Shown here: piece after piece, positions 1 to 8,969 of the stretch
Numbering within the stretch: the stretch's first letter is position 1
Layout: the number at the start of each line of letters is the position of its first letter
Source: Blautia wexlerae DSM 19850
GTDB lineage: Bacteria > Bacillota > Clostridia > Lachnospirales > Lachnospiraceae
Length of the DNA stretch: 64,000 bases
Direction of reading: 5' to 3'
NCBI RefSeq assembly: GCF_025148125.1
Contig: NZ_CP102267.1
Span: 2,924,501 to 2,988,500 of the forward strand
The notes under the pieces: generated by a model
Seen by the model: only the letters and a program-made list of their open reading frames with translations
Database searches by the model: none
What the model was told of the DNA's origin: nothing
Position numbers and translations under genes: made by a program

Positions 1-109
1 GGTTTCCTTCTTTGATCAGTGCGTGTACTCTTACAGTATCACCTGTGTTGAATGCCGGTACTTCAGCTTTTAACTGAGCTGCTTCGATGTTTTTGATAAT
101 TTCGTTCAT
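1..109 (-). CDS. rplS: 50S ribosomal protein L19, N-terminal part
   Basis: Partial gene: the start codon lies at 109 and the rest runs off the left edge. The 36 visible residues begin [14 protein letters not shown] and continue with the [16 protein letters not shown] segment typical of bacterial L19, a large-subunit protein near the subunit interface. An AGGAG ribosome-binding site sits just upstream. It is preceded by its own promoter near 191-219, so it need not depend on the map gene upstream. Confidence 0.93.
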   Translation of the reverse strand, partial: MNEIIKNIEAAQLKAEVPAFNTGDTVRVHALIKEGN

Positions 110-190
110 TGTATTTTTCTCCTATTCTTATATGGATGTTCTTAATACATATCCTGTAACAGAGGACCATCTTTTTTCACAACAGTTGTG

Positions 191-219
191 ATTATACTAT
201 ATAGCCTGATGTATTGCAA
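191..219 (-). promoter_or_regulatory. Promoter of rplS, possibly with an L19-type leader
   Basis: On the minus strand TTGCAA (214-219) and a perfect TATAAT (191-196) are separated by 17 bases. Transcription would begin near 184 and leave a leader of about 75 bases before the rplS start. L19 leader RNAs are known upstream of rplS in Bacillota; this leader has a small TCCT/AGGA hairpin, but a match to that family cannot be decided by eye. Confidence 0.7.
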
Positions 220-236
220 TACTTTTTGCAAATTTT

Positions 237-1112
237 TTACCAGCAGATTACTTCACATCCTGTTTCCGTAACCAGAACAGTTACTTCCCACTGGGCTGAA
301 GGAAGTCCGTCCTCTGTACGGACTGTCCACTCGTCAATCTCATCCGTATAAATTTCATCGCTTCCCATATTTACCATCGGCTCTATGGTAAACATCATAC
401 CCGGAACCATCAGGACACCTGTATTCTCTTCAGAAACAAAGCTTACCCATGGATCTTCATGGAACTCAACTCCCACACCATGTCCACCGATTTCTCTGAC
501 TACAGAATATCCGTTTTCTACTGCATGTTTATGAACTGCACTTCCCATATTTCCGATCGGAGTCCATGGTTTCACCTGGGAAATACCAATCTCAACACAT
601 TCTTTTGTGACCTTGACAAGTTTTTCTTTCTCCGGACTCACTTTACCGATGCAGAACATTCTGGACGAGTCAGAATAATAACCATTATATATTGTAGATA
701 CATCAACATTGATAATATCTCCCTCTTTCAGAATCTGCTCTTCATCCGGGATTCCATGGCATACCACTTCATTTACAGAAGTACACACGCTCTTTGGAAA
801 TCCTTCGTAATTTAACGGTGCCGGGATTCCCCCATGCCGTACAGTCTCTTCATGTACCCATCTGTCAATCTCTTCAGTGGATACACCTGGTTTAATATGC
901 TCTTCCACATAATCAAGAACTGCGATATTGATTTTGCAGCTTTCTTTTATTTTCGCGATCTGTTCGGGTGTTTTGATCAGATCATGATCGATCACTGCAT
1001 ATCCTTTCTGCTTCATTATTTCCATTTTTTCATCAAATGCCTCATGGCATTTTTTATATTTTTTTCCGCTTCCACACCAGCATGGATCGTTTCTTCCAAT
1101 TTTCAAAGACAT
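237..1112 (-). CDS. map: Methionine aminopeptidase, type I, with N-terminal SEC-C motif
   Basis: Removes the initiator methionine from nascent proteins in the cytoplasm. The start is placed at ATG 1112 because an AGAGG box lies just before it; an upstream in-frame ATG at 1163 has no such site. Residues 6-23 (GRNDPCWCGSGKKYKKCH) form a SEC-C zinc motif, an extension found in many clostridial MetAPs. The dinuclear metal ligands are visible as the two Asp of NVDVSTIYNGYYSD, the His of GGHGVGVEFHEDP, the Glu of FTIEPM and the Glu of AQWEVTVLV. Length of 291 residues fits the family. Upstream of rplS and in the same direction. Confidence 0.95.
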   Translation of the reverse strand: MSLKIGRNDPCWCGSGKKYKKCHEAFDEKMEIMKQKGYAVIDHDLIKTPEQIAKIKESCKINIAVLDYVEEHIKPGVSTEEIDRWVHEETVRHGGIPAPLNYEGFPKSVCTSVNEVVCHGIPDEEQILKEGDIINVDVSTIYNGYYSDSSRMFCIGKVSPEKEKLVKVTKECVEIGISQVKPWTPIGNMGSAVHKHAVENGYSVVREIGGHGVGVEFHEDPWVSFVSEENTGVLMVPGMMFTIEPMVNMGSDEIYTDEIDEWTVRTEDGLPSAQWEVTVLVTETGCEVICW

Positions 1113-1305
1113 GATAATTCCTCTTTCTTTTTTCTTATGTAGGGTACAGCGCATCATCACCATTACAGGAAACTGTGTACTGTTTTATCATACCACATTT
1201 TCTCTCGGAAATGTGAACTGTTATTGGTAAAATTACTCGTTATCTTTCGTGAATTGTAAGATAAAGCATCTGCATCAAAGCATTTTTCAAACACACTCCG
1301 GAATT

Positions 1306-1341
1306 GAAAAATCCGGCAGTTTAATTGCTACCGGATTTTTC
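1306..1341 (-). terminator. Terminator overlapping the stop codon of the OmpA/MotB-like gene
   Basis: Perfect 10-bp arms AAAAATCCGG (1307-1316) and CCGGATTTTT (1331-1340) flank a loop that contains the stop codon at 1321-1323. T-runs lie on both strands, so it could work in both directions. Confidence 0.8.
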
Positions 1342-2253
1342 AGAATCAGAAGTCTTATCTGTATTCATAATCTGATTAAGTTCATTTATCATCTCATCAT
1401 CTTTCAGACGAAACTTTACTTCCACTCGTCTGGATGCATCCTTATCTACATTCCCATCGGAATCCAGAACCGGATTGGCTGAACCATGACCATTTACGGT
1501 CAGATAATTCTGAAGTTCTGAAACCTCATCAGAACTCAGGAAGTTCTCCCTGATTTCCGTCAGATACTGTGCAACTGCGAGAGAACGTTTCTGAGAAAGC
1601 TCCAGATTATAATCATAGTCTCCGTCTGTGTCTGTATAACCGTCAATGATGATCTCAGCCAGATACTTCTTATAATCTTTCTGAAGAAGCACCTTACAGT
1701 AAATCGGAAGGATATCTGCAAGTTCCTGTTTGCCCTCATCTGTCAGTTCTGACTTATCATAGTCAAATAATACATTTGCATTGAGGGTAAGAGCACCTGT
1801 CTGAGCATCAATATCAACACTTACATTGTTTTTGGAAAACTCCTTCTGCAATGCTTCAATAACATCTGCCTTGACACCGATGATATTATCAATTTTCTTC
1901 TGCTGTGTGGCAAGAAGAGATGTTTTTTCATCAAGGCTGGCCTGCTGTTCCTTTAACTGTGCTGCCAGTTCTGCAAGAAGCTTTTTCTGCTTGTCAAGCT
2001 GTTCATCCTGGGAACTCAGCTTGCTGTTTTTCTCGTCCAGCTCACTCTGCTGTGCCAGAATTTCCGCTGTATACTGCTCCTGAAGAGCTATCTTGTCATC
2101 TCTCTCCTTAATACTCTCATTATAACTTTTCTGAGCCTGAAAAAGAGTCACACACATAATCAGTATAAAAAGGAGCAGAACACCGGCCATCATATCAGAA
2201 TAAGACCGCCAGACATTAAATCCGCCCTCTTCTGATTTCTTTCTTTTGCGCAT
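1321..2253 (-). CDS. OmpA/MotB-family stator subunit (ZorB-like)
   Basis: 310 residues. A short basic N-terminus is followed by one membrane helix (about residues 21-41) preceded by the SYSDMMAG motif. Its Asp20 sits where MotB/ZorB carry the proton-binding aspartate. Residues 42-130 are a long charged coiled coil, and residues 155-295 an OmpA-type peptidoglycan-binding domain (DGYTDTDGDYDYNLELSQKR; ASRRVEVKF). The gene starts 16 bases after the MotA-like gene ends, so the two should form one proton-driven complex. A flagellar MotB is unlikely because no flagellar genes are near. Job unknown; could be envelope-related or a defence motor. Confidence 0.85.
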   Translation of the reverse strand: MRKRKKSEEGGFNVWRSYSDMMAGVLLLFILIMCVTLFQAQKSYNESIKERDDKIALQEQYTAEILAQQSELDEKNSKLSSQDEQLDKQKKLLAELAAQLKEQQASLDEKTSLLATQQKKIDNIIGVKADVIEALQKEFSKNNVSVDIDAQTGALTLNANVLFDYDKSELTDEGKQELADILPIYCKVLLQKDYKKYLAEIIIDGYTDTDGDYDYNLELSQKRSLAVAQYLTEIRENFLSSDEVSELQNYLTVNGHGSANPVLDSDGNVDKDASRRVEVKFRLKDDEMINELNQIMNTDKTSDSEKSGSN

Positions 2254-2268
2254 ATTTCTCTCCTTTTC

Positions 2269-3909
2269 TTATTTGAATAAGCTGAATTTACCTTTCTGGT
2301 TTTTGGAAATATTCTTCATATTTTTGTTCATCTCCTCCAGAAGTGCTTCCTGACGCTCGCTCTGTTCCTCCAGAAGTTTGCGTACTTCCTCCACAGATTC
2401 TTTCTGTGCCGCACTCTGAGCTGATTTTCCGCCTGAGAGATAAATATTGTTGTCTTCTTTCTGAACAGAAATATCTGCAAAGAGTCTGCGTACCTCTTCC
2501 ATTGTCTCGTAAGTCATCTTCTGATAAGATACAAAGTCTTTCATCTTTACATCCAACTGTTCTACCAGTTTACGGTTAGCCTCAAGCACATCTTTTCCTG
2601 CCTGATTTGCAGCCGAAACCTTTTCCATTCCCTGCGCGGCAGCTTCCACATATTTCTGCATTGTCTGATTGCAGGCAACCCAGAATTTGGCAGAAGATTT
2701 CTCGGATTCATGCAGATAATCCGCAATGCGCTGATAATCCTGCTGCTGAAGCTTCTGGATTTCCTGATTATCCTGTGTGATTCTTGTTGCCGTAGACATA
2801 TAACGGCCCTGAACCTGTCCCAGTTCATTTACAAGGTCTTTCATAGCTTCGCTCTGTTTTGCATATGAGGTATTCAGCTGATTACTCATCGTCTGATAGA
2901 GCCTTGTAGTATAATCAATATTTTCTTTCTGCGCTTCCTTCAGCTGTACAAGAGCTTCATTGAAATCTGTGAACTGCATTTTAAATGAACCGTTCATCTC
3001 CCGCAAAAAAGTACGCAGGATATCCTGAACCACATCCTCCTGACATTTTGTTACAGATTCTGTCAGAATCTCCAGAGATTCTGTCATCTTCTGGAAAGTA
3101 GGATTGATTGCTTTCTCAAAACTCTCTGCCATCTGTGAGGTAAGCTGCTCTGCCATCTGTTTCATGGCTTTTGTCTGAACCTTCTGACTTGCAAGCATCA
3201 GGTTTCTTGACTCGCTCTCAGCCGCCGGAAGTACATAAAGATGAAATCTCTCCAGAAATCCCTGAAGCTTCGCATCCATTCCGGAATAAACGCTTTTCAT
3301 TCCGGAACTGTAGATCAGTGCAAATGCAATTCCATAGATAGAAGTAAGGAATGCTACTTTGATACCATCTACCAGGGCAGATACAGAGGTAGTCATTGTC
3401 TCATAGCTGGATGGCTCAAAACTCTTAAGCCCCCATACCAGACCAATAAAAGTACCAAGAATACCAAGGCTGGTAAAAATATCCGGTGCCATTTCCAGAA
3501 TCTTCTTATGTACATGAAGATCAATCTCGTCCTCATTTATGTAATCTTCAACATCTCCGATTCCTTCCTGGTTTTTCTCCATGGCATCTACAAAGCTGTC
3601 CATTCTGTCATCCAGATATTTATGTTCAAACATCCCCTTCAGGCAGGAAAGATCTTCGCTTTTGGCTTTTCCGGGTATTTTGAATATACTGGAAAGCTCC
3701 TGCGTTCCTCTTGCAAGAGCCTCTCCAATGCTGTCTACCCGAAACATACCGCCAAACAGTCCGGCCAGATAGATCACAGCCATAACAGCGAGGAATGCAA
3801 AGTTATAAATCATCGTGCCTGATGAACCATTCCCGGTCAGCAGCGTCATGGCAACACATCCGCCAAGCACCACCAGAAAAAGAACCGTATTCATAATTTT
3901 TTTGCCCAT
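2269..3909 (-). CDS. MotA/TolQ/ExbB-family channel with long cytoplasmic tail (ZorA-like)
   Basis: 546 residues. Two N-terminal membrane helices (about 6-25 and 33-53), a cytoplasmic segment, then the MotA-type helix pair (about 143-165 and 185-203, SLGILGTFIGLVWG and AFLTSIYGIAFALIY). Residues 215-540 form a long helical, Gln/Glu/Lys-rich tail with methyl-accepting-like heptads. A tail of this kind is characteristic of ZorA rather than MotA or ExbB. It precedes the OmpA-like subunit in one operon. No ZorC, ZorD or ZorE homologue is adjacent, so this is a two-gene unit. Start supported by AGGAGG upstream. Confidence 0.85.
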   Translation of the reverse strand: MGKKIMNTVLFLVVLGGCVAMTLLTGNGSSGTMIYNFAFLAVMAVIYLAGLFGGMFRVDSIGEALARGTQELSSIFKIPGKAKSEDLSCLKGMFEHKYLDDRMDSFVDAMEKNQEGIGDVEDYINEDEIDLHVHKKILEMAPDIFTSLGILGTFIGLVWGLKSFEPSSYETMTTSVSALVDGIKVAFLTSIYGIAFALIYSSGMKSVYSGMDAKLQGFLERFHLYVLPAAESESRNLMLASQKVQTKAMKQMAEQLTSQMAESFEKAINPTFQKMTESLEILTESVTKCQEDVVQDILRTFLREMNGSFKMQFTDFNEALVQLKEAQKENIDYTTRLYQTMSNQLNTSYAKQSEAMKDLVNELGQVQGRYMSTATRITQDNQEIQKLQQQDYQRIADYLHESEKSSAKFWVACNQTMQKYVEAAAQGMEKVSAANQAGKDVLEANRKLVEQLDVKMKDFVSYQKMTYETMEEVRRLFADISVQKEDNNIYLSGGKSAQSAAQKESVEEVRKLLEEQSERQEALLEEMNKNMKNISKNQKGKFSLFK

Positions 3910-4013
3910 AATACACCTCCTGTGATTATTTGCAGATTCTGCACAAAATTACAGACAATTTCCTTTTTCGTATATCATATCACAACGTCATATCTGTCAC
4001 AAGTAAAAATATA

Positions 4014-4267
4014 GTTACTGTTCACAGTAACGTAGCCAAAAGTTACTGTTCACTCCGTTCTCAGTAACACGCTTCGCGATGCACAGAATTTATGCTAATC
4101 GCATAAATTCGCGCGGTATATCTCGGTTTTTCTGTGACCTTCGCTCACAAAAAACACCTCGCGGGATATTACCAGTGAACAGTAACAGCCAAAATTCATT
4201 CCAGATTGCCTGCGGCAATGGAGTTTGGGCTTGTATGTCTCGGGATAGTGGTGTATAAACAGTAACA
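4014..4267. repeat. Modular palindromic repeat, copy R1 (longest)
   Basis: Fills most of the 430-base gap 3910-4339. It contains two tandem GTTACTG...CAGTAAC palindromes (4014-4067), a second module with ACACGCTTCGCGATGC and the AATTTATGC/GCATAAATT hairpin (4068-4175), and a third module GCCAAAATTCATTCC...GGCTTGTATGTCTCGGG (4188-4250) ending in AAACAGTAAC. The same modules recur at 8543, 14402, 14999, 33552, 41279 and 43123. No gene is visible in the gap. Confidence 0.8.
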
Positions 4268-4273
4268 AAATAT

Positions 4274-4323
4274 ATTAAAAGTCCGGCAGAAAAGCTGTAC
4301 TCAAAGCACAGTTTTCCACCGGA
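4274..4323 (-). terminator. Terminator after the histidine phosphatase gene
   Basis: Long hairpin: TCCGG/CCGGA outer stem with an inner AAAAGCTGT/ACAGTTTT stem, followed on the minus strand by CTTTTAATATA. Lies just past the stop codon at 4340. Confidence 0.7.
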
Positions 4324-4339
4324 TTATTTTACAGAATTG

Positions 4340-4954
4340 TTATATTTCAGAATAAACTTTATCTTCTTCCAGAAATCTGGCTTTTCCATCTTTCACTTCA
4401 AGTAGATTGATACTGCAGTTTGGAGGCACACATCCATGCCAGAAATGTTCCGGATCCTGATAAACATTCTGAAGCAGTGCACGAACTGCACATCCATGAG
4501 AAGAAACAAGAATTGTTTTGTCTGCCAGAGCAGGATCTGTCGTTTTCTCCACCCAGAATTCTCTGGTGCGTTTCAGGATATCAGAAATGTTTTCGCCGTT
4601 TTGAGGACGTTCAAATTTCTGTGGCTCTTCAAAGAAAATTTCCATTTCATGGCTGATGATCTTCCCTTGTTCATCCTTAAACCGGCTTCCTTCAAGAACT
4701 CCGAAATCAATTTCCTGGATTCTTTTATCCTCAATAACAGGAATCTGCCTGTTTCCCAGCACATAATGTGCTGTCTGTCTCGCTCTTGCCAGAGGACTGG
4801 TAAAACAGATATCAAACGGAACATCTTTTAATGCTTCTCCTGTTCTTTTCGCCAGTTCAATTCCTTCCGGTGCAAGGGGAATATCCATTGCCCCCTGCAC
4901 TTTTTTCAGTTTATTCCACTGAGTTATCCCATGTCTTAATACATAAATCAGCAT
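4340..4954 (-). CDS. Histidine phosphatase family protein (phosphoglycerate-mutase-like)
   Basis: 204 residues with the RHG signature at residues 7-9 (LRHGITQWN), a second Arg in RARQTA, an acid-base Glu in EIDFGVLEG, and the second catalytic His in SSHGCAVRALL. This places it in the branch-2/cobC-like phosphatases acting on small phosphoesters in the cytosol; the substrate cannot be told. Its ATG overlaps the pheT stop by one base (TAATG), so it is translationally coupled to pheT and shares the T-box-controlled transcript. Confidence 0.85.
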   Translation of the reverse strand: MLIYVLRHGITQWNKLKKVQGAMDIPLAPEGIELAKRTGEALKDVPFDICFTSPLARARQTAHYVLGNRQIPVIEDKRIQEIDFGVLEGSRFKDEQGKIISHEMEIFFEEPQKFERPQNGENISDILKRTREFWVEKTTDPALADKTILVSSHGCAVRALLQNVYQDPEHFWHGCVPPNCSINLLEVKDGKARFLEEDKVYSEI

Positions 4955-7371
4955 TAACTTCTCAACTCGATTCCAAGGTCTGTCAGACCATTCAGGATTT
5001 TCTTCATTGCAGCTGTAATCTCGCTCTCTTCCAGAGTCTTGTCATGGTGACGGAATACCAGAGAATAAGCCATGGATTTATATCCTCCTTTAATCTGGTT
5101 TCCTTCATAAATGTCAAATAACTGATAACTCTCCAGAATCTTTCCACCTCTCTGAGTCAGAATATGTTCAATCTGTCCTGCAAGAACGGTTTTCGGAACG
5201 ACCATACTTAAATCGCGGGTTACTGCAGGATATTTTGCAATTCCTGTGTATTTATGGTTGAAGCTTGCAAATTCAAGAACCGTAAGGATATCAATCACTG
5301 CCACATATGCCTTATCACCGATTCCATAAGTATCTGCAACCAGAGGATGAACCTCTCCCAGATAGCCCACAACCTTGCCATCATAAACCATATTTGCCTG
5401 TCTTCCGGGATGAAGGTAAGTTTTTCCGCTGTTTGGATCATAATCTACTTTATCTCTCATTCCTACTTTCTCAAAGAACTCTTCACATACACCTTTCATG
5501 TCAAAGAAATCGCCGTTTCCATACATACCAAGTGTAAAGTGCATACGCTCATCCGGAAGTTCTGTAAGAGGAAGTGCATTCGGACGATATACATTACCAA
5601 GTTCATAGAGACGTACATCTTTATTTCTTCTGTTATAGTTCGTAGCCAGAGAACTGAGCATACCGTTTAAAGTAGTTGTTCTCATGACACTGTAGTCTTC
5701 TCCCAGAGGATTGCTGATCACGATTCCCTGACGGAGCTTACTGTCAACCGGAAGTCTTAATTTGTCAAATATCTTCGGACTTTCGAAAGAATAGGTCATT
5801 CCTTCAGAGAAACCACAATATTCCGCAATATCACGTGCCACTGCTTCAATACGAAGTTTAAACGGAAGCTTACCTGTTGTAGCTTCACCTGTAGGCAGAG
5901 TAGTCGGAATCTTATCATATCCGAAAAATCTTGCAACTTCTTCTGCAACATCAGCTACATAATGGATATCCTGACGGAAAGTAGGAGCTACGATCTCATT
6001 TGTTTTTTCGTCATAGGTCAGTTCTACTTTTGCCAGATAAGCAAGCATTTCTTCCGGTGTCAGGTCAGTTCCAAGAAGAGCATTAATCTTCTCCGGTTTG
6101 AAAGGAACTCTGGATGGTTCTCTTACTTCATTGCAGATATCTACCATTCCACCTACGACTTCACCTGCCCCAAGTTCCTCCATCAGCTGGCATGCTCTGT
6201 CGATAGCTGCCTGCGCATTGTTCGGGTCAAGACCTTTTTCGAATTTACCGGAAGCATCTGTTCTCAGACCGATTCTCTTGGAAGAAAGGCGGATATTTGT
6301 TCCATCAAAACATGCAGCCTCGAAAAGAACGGTTTTTACATCGTCTGTGATCATAGAATTCTCTCCACCCATGATACCGGCAATACCAACTGCTTTCTCA
6401 CCGTCACAAATCATCAGTACCTGATCATCCATGGTACGTTCCTGTCCATCCAGCGTTACAAATTTCTCATCATTCTCTGCACGACGTACAACGATTTCTT
6501 TTCCTGCAATCCTGTCCAGATCATATGCGTGCATTGGCTGACCAAATTCTTCCATTACATAGTTTGTAATATCTACCAGATTATTGATCGGACGGATTCC
6601 ATTGGAAGCCAGACATCTCTGCATCCATTTCGGAGATGGTCCGATCTTAACATTCTTTACGACTCTTGCGCAGTAACGTGGACAAAGTTTCGGATCTTCT
6701 ACTGTTACTTTTACATAGTCAGAAGCTTTTTCATCATTTCCCTTACACTCTACAACAGGAGGACAGAATTTCTCATTAAACGTAGCTGCCGCTTCTCTTG
6801 CAATTCCCAGTACGCCGTAGCAGTCAACACGATTGGATGTGATTTCATATTCAAAGACAACATCATCCAGGCCCAGTGCCTTGATCGCACTCTCGCCTAC
6901 AACAGCGTCTTCAGGGAAAATATAGATTCCGTATTCCGGTGCTTCCGGATACATTTCTCTTGTGCTTCCCAGCTCTTCGATGGAACACATCATACCATAG
7001 GAATCGATTCCGCGAAGTTTTCCTTTTTTGATTTCAATTCCACCCGGTGTTTTCTTTCCGTCATGTCCACCGGCAACACGTCCGCCGTCAAGAACAACAG
7101 GAACCTTATCTCCCTCTTTTACATTAGGAGCGCCTGTAACAATCTGTACAGTCTCTGTTCCGATATTCACCCGGCAGATGATCAGTTTATCTGCATCCGG
7201 ATGTTTCTCAATTTTTTCAATCTGACCGATCACGATCTTATCCAGATCTGCGTCCAGTTTTTCAAAGCCTTCCACTTTTGTTCCTGTCAGTGTCATGGCA
7301 TCTGTATATTCCTGTGCTGTCACATCAAGATCCGGCACATACATTTTAATCCAAGATAATGAAGTATTCAT
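4954..7371 (-). CDS. pheT: Phenylalanine--tRNA ligase beta subunit
   Basis: 805 residues, full length. An N-terminal tRNA-binding (EMAP-like) domain at about 40-150 (KIVIGQIEKIEKHPDADKL), B3/B4 editing domain, B5 domain and a C-terminal ferredoxin-fold anticodon-binding domain (about 710-805, KYTGIAKYPAVTRDLS). With PheS it forms the alpha2-beta2 enzyme that charges tRNA-Phe. Follows pheS by about 100 bases and overlaps the next gene, giving a pheS-pheT-phosphatase operon. Confidence 0.97.
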   Translation of the reverse strand: MNTSLSWIKMYVPDLDVTAQEYTDAMTLTGTKVEGFEKLDADLDKIVIGQIEKIEKHPDADKLIICRVNIGTETVQIVTGAPNVKEGDKVPVVLDGGRVAGGHDGKKTPGGIEIKKGKLRGIDSYGMMCSIEELGSTREMYPEAPEYGIYIFPEDAVVGESAIKALGLDDVVFEYEITSNRVDCYGVLGIAREAAATFNEKFCPPVVECKGNDEKASDYVKVTVEDPKLCPRYCARVVKNVKIGPSPKWMQRCLASNGIRPINNLVDITNYVMEEFGQPMHAYDLDRIAGKEIVVRRAENDEKFVTLDGQERTMDDQVLMICDGEKAVGIAGIMGGENSMITDDVKTVLFEAACFDGTNIRLSSKRIGLRTDASGKFEKGLDPNNAQAAIDRACQLMEELGAGEVVGGMVDICNEVREPSRVPFKPEKINALLGTDLTPEEMLAYLAKVELTYDEKTNEIVAPTFRQDIHYVADVAEEVARFFGYDKIPTTLPTGEATTGKLPFKLRIEAVARDIAEYCGFSEGMTYSFESPKIFDKLRLPVDSKLRQGIVISNPLGEDYSVMRTTTLNGMLSSLATNYNRRNKDVRLYELGNVYRPNALPLTELPDERMHFTLGMYGNGDFFDMKGVCEEFFEKVGMRDKVDYDPNSGKTYLHPGRQANMVYDGKVVGYLGEVHPLVADTYGIGDKAYVAVIDILTVLEFASFNHKYTGIAKYPAVTRDLSMVVPKTVLAGQIEHILTQRGGKILESYQLFDIYEGNQIKGGYKSMAYSLVFRHHDKTLEESEITAAMKKILNGLTDLGIELRS

Positions 7372-7475
7372 TTTGTTAATCCTCTTTCTATATTATAGCT
7401 CAGACTTATAGCAGCTTTCCCGGACAGAAATTTCCTCTTGGCTGCATAGCTCTGTTATTTCAGACAGTCATTTCA

Positions 7476-8501
7476 TCAGAACTGTTTCAGGAAACGGATA
7501 TCATTCTCATAGAGCAGTCTCATGTCATCAATCTCATATTTCAGAAGTGCAATACGTTCAAGACCTACGCCAAATGCGAATCCTGTGTATTCTTCCGGAT
7601 CAATTCCGCACATGCTTAATACATTCGGATGAACCATACCGCAGCCAAGGATTTCAATCCAGCCGGAACCTTTACAGAAACGGCAGCCTTTACCACCACA
7701 CTTGAAACAGGATACATCCACCTCTGCGCTTGGCTCTGTGAACGGGAAGTGATGTGGTCTGAACTTAGTTTTTGTCTCAGGTCCGAATAATTCCTGTGCA
7801 AACTCCTGCAAAGTTCCCTTAAGATCTGCAAAAGTGATGTTCTTGTCAATAACAAGACCTTCGATCTGATGGAAAGAAGGAGAATGTGTTGCATCTACTT
7901 CATCTGAACGGAATACACGACCAGGTGCGATCATACGAATCGGCAGCTTTCCTTTCTCCATAGTACGTGCCTGAACCGGTGAAGTCTGGGAACGAAGAAG
8001 GATAGAATCGTTGATAAAGAAAGTATCCTGTTCATCACGTGCCGGATGATTTTCCGGAATATTCAGTTTAGTAAAGTTGTAATCCGCATACTCTACCTCC
8101 GGTCCCTCTACTACTTCATAACCCATACCAATAAAGATACGCTCTACTTCTTCCAGGGCGATGGTGTTCGGGTGACGGTGACCGATTTTAGCTTTCTTTG
8201 CAGGTAAAGTCACATCAATCACTTCCTGTTTCATCTTCTCTTCACGTGCTGCTTCTTCCAGTTTCTGTTTAGATTCATCAAGAAGTGCTTCTATCTTGCT
8301 TCTTGTTTCGTTTACAAGCTGTCCAACCTTCGGGCGCTCTTCCGGTGCAACATCTTTCATACTCTTTAAAATTGCAGTCAATTCACCTTTTTTACCAAGG
8401 TATGCCACACGTACTTCGTTCAGTTTTTCCAGACCTTCGGATTTACTGATCCGTTTTCCGGCTGCTTCAGCCAGTTCCTGAAGTCTTTCTTTCATATCCA
8501 T
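7476..8501 (-). CDS. pheS: Phenylalanine--tRNA ligase alpha subunit
   Basis: 341 residues. N-terminal coiled-coil arm (1-90), then the class II catalytic core: motif 2 ([19 protein letters not shown]), the FAQELFG segment and motif 3 ([16 protein letters not shown]). Catalyses Phe-AMP formation together with PheT. Start supported by AAAGGAGAAAGAGAAC before the ATG. A T-box leader precedes it, so expression should rise when uncharged tRNA-Phe accumulates. Confidence 0.97.
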   Translation of the reverse strand: MDMKERLQELAEAAGKRISKSEGLEKLNEVRVAYLGKKGELTAILKSMKDVAPEERPKVGQLVNETRSKIEALLDESKQKLEEAAREEKMKQEVIDVTLPAKKAKIGHRHPNTIALEEVERIFIGMGYEVVEGPEVEYADYNFTKLNIPENHPARDEQDTFFINDSILLRSQTSPVQARTMEKGKLPIRMIAPGRVFRSDEVDATHSPSFHQIEGLVIDKNITFADLKGTLQEFAQELFGPETKTKFRPHHFPFTEPSAEVDVSCFKCGGKGCRFCKGSGWIEILGCGMVHPNVLSMCGIDPEEYTGFAFGVGLERIALLKYEIDDMRLLYENDIRFLKQF

Positions 8502-8542
8502 GTTCTCTTTCTCCTTTATGTCATAATGTCAGAGAAGAAAAA

Positions 8543-8576
8543 TCGTTACTGAGAACAGAATGAACAGTAACGTAAA
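8543..8576. repeat. Modular palindromic repeat, copy R2, inside the pheS leader
   Basis: CGTTACTGAGAAC...GAATGAACAGTAACG: inverted arms CGTTACTG/CAGTAACG. It lies between the T-box terminator and the pheS ribosome-binding site, so it would be part of the read-through mRNA. Confidence 0.7.
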
Positions 8577-8659
8577 ATCTGACTCTGACTTGATAGCCAC
8601 AAATCGCTCCGTTGCAAAAGCAGTTCTCGCAATTCATGTTATAATAGCAGAATTGGCAA

Positions 8660-8928
8660 ACAAAAAACTCCGTCCCACTAAAGGGACGGAGCAAAATATC
8701 CGCGGTACCACCCTGCTTCCTGCATTTTCTACAGGCTCTCGGTCTGCTTAACGCGCAGTAACGTCATTTCCTACTCAGTAAATACTGTCATTCAGAAATG
8801 CGGCTCCGGTGGGAAATTCAGGAAATATCTGAACCTGAGGCAGCTTCCAGCCGATGGCTTCCTCTCTCTGACGGAAAATAAATCCCTGTAAACACCTTCT
8901 AAGCTTTTCATGATTATCAACACTAGTA
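8660..8928 (-). promoter_or_regulatory. T-box riboswitch (tRNA-Phe) of pheST
   Basis: On the minus strand the T-box sequence AGGGTGGTACCGCGG occurs at 8700-8714, followed by a terminator with 9-bp arms CTCCGTCCC/GGGACGGAG (8683-8691 and 8668-8676) and a T-run (8662-8667). Upstream lie the stem I elements AGAGAGAGGAAG and GGCTGGAAGCTG. A GAATTTCCC segment fits a specifier loop with the Phe codon TTC at 8813-8815, by analogy with other pheS T-boxes. Uncharged tRNA-Phe should stabilise the antiterminator and allow pheST transcription. The gap 8502-8969 holds this leader, its promoter and repeat R2. Confidence 0.93.
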
Positions 8929-8957
8929 ATCATGCCACAGACGTCAAAATCTGTCAA
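8929..8957 (-). promoter_or_regulatory. Promoter of the pheST T-box transcript
   Basis: TTGACA (8952-8957) and CATGAT (8929-8934) are spaced by 17 bases on the minus strand. It lies in the 40 bases after the flavoprotein gene upstream and just before the T-box stem I. The -10 box is weak (4 of 6). Confidence 0.6.
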
Positions 8958-8969
8958 GTACCATTTACA

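Noticed and set aside
1321-3909. Complete Zorya defence system
   Set aside because: Only the ZorA- and ZorB-like genes exist; the neighbours are a histidine phosphatase and map, not ZorC/D/E.
5962-7359. Long plus-strand frame (465 codons) opposite pheT
   Set aside because: It lies entirely antisense to pheT, lacks a ribosome-binding site and has low-complexity Cys/Ser/Phe composition; a shadow of codon bias.
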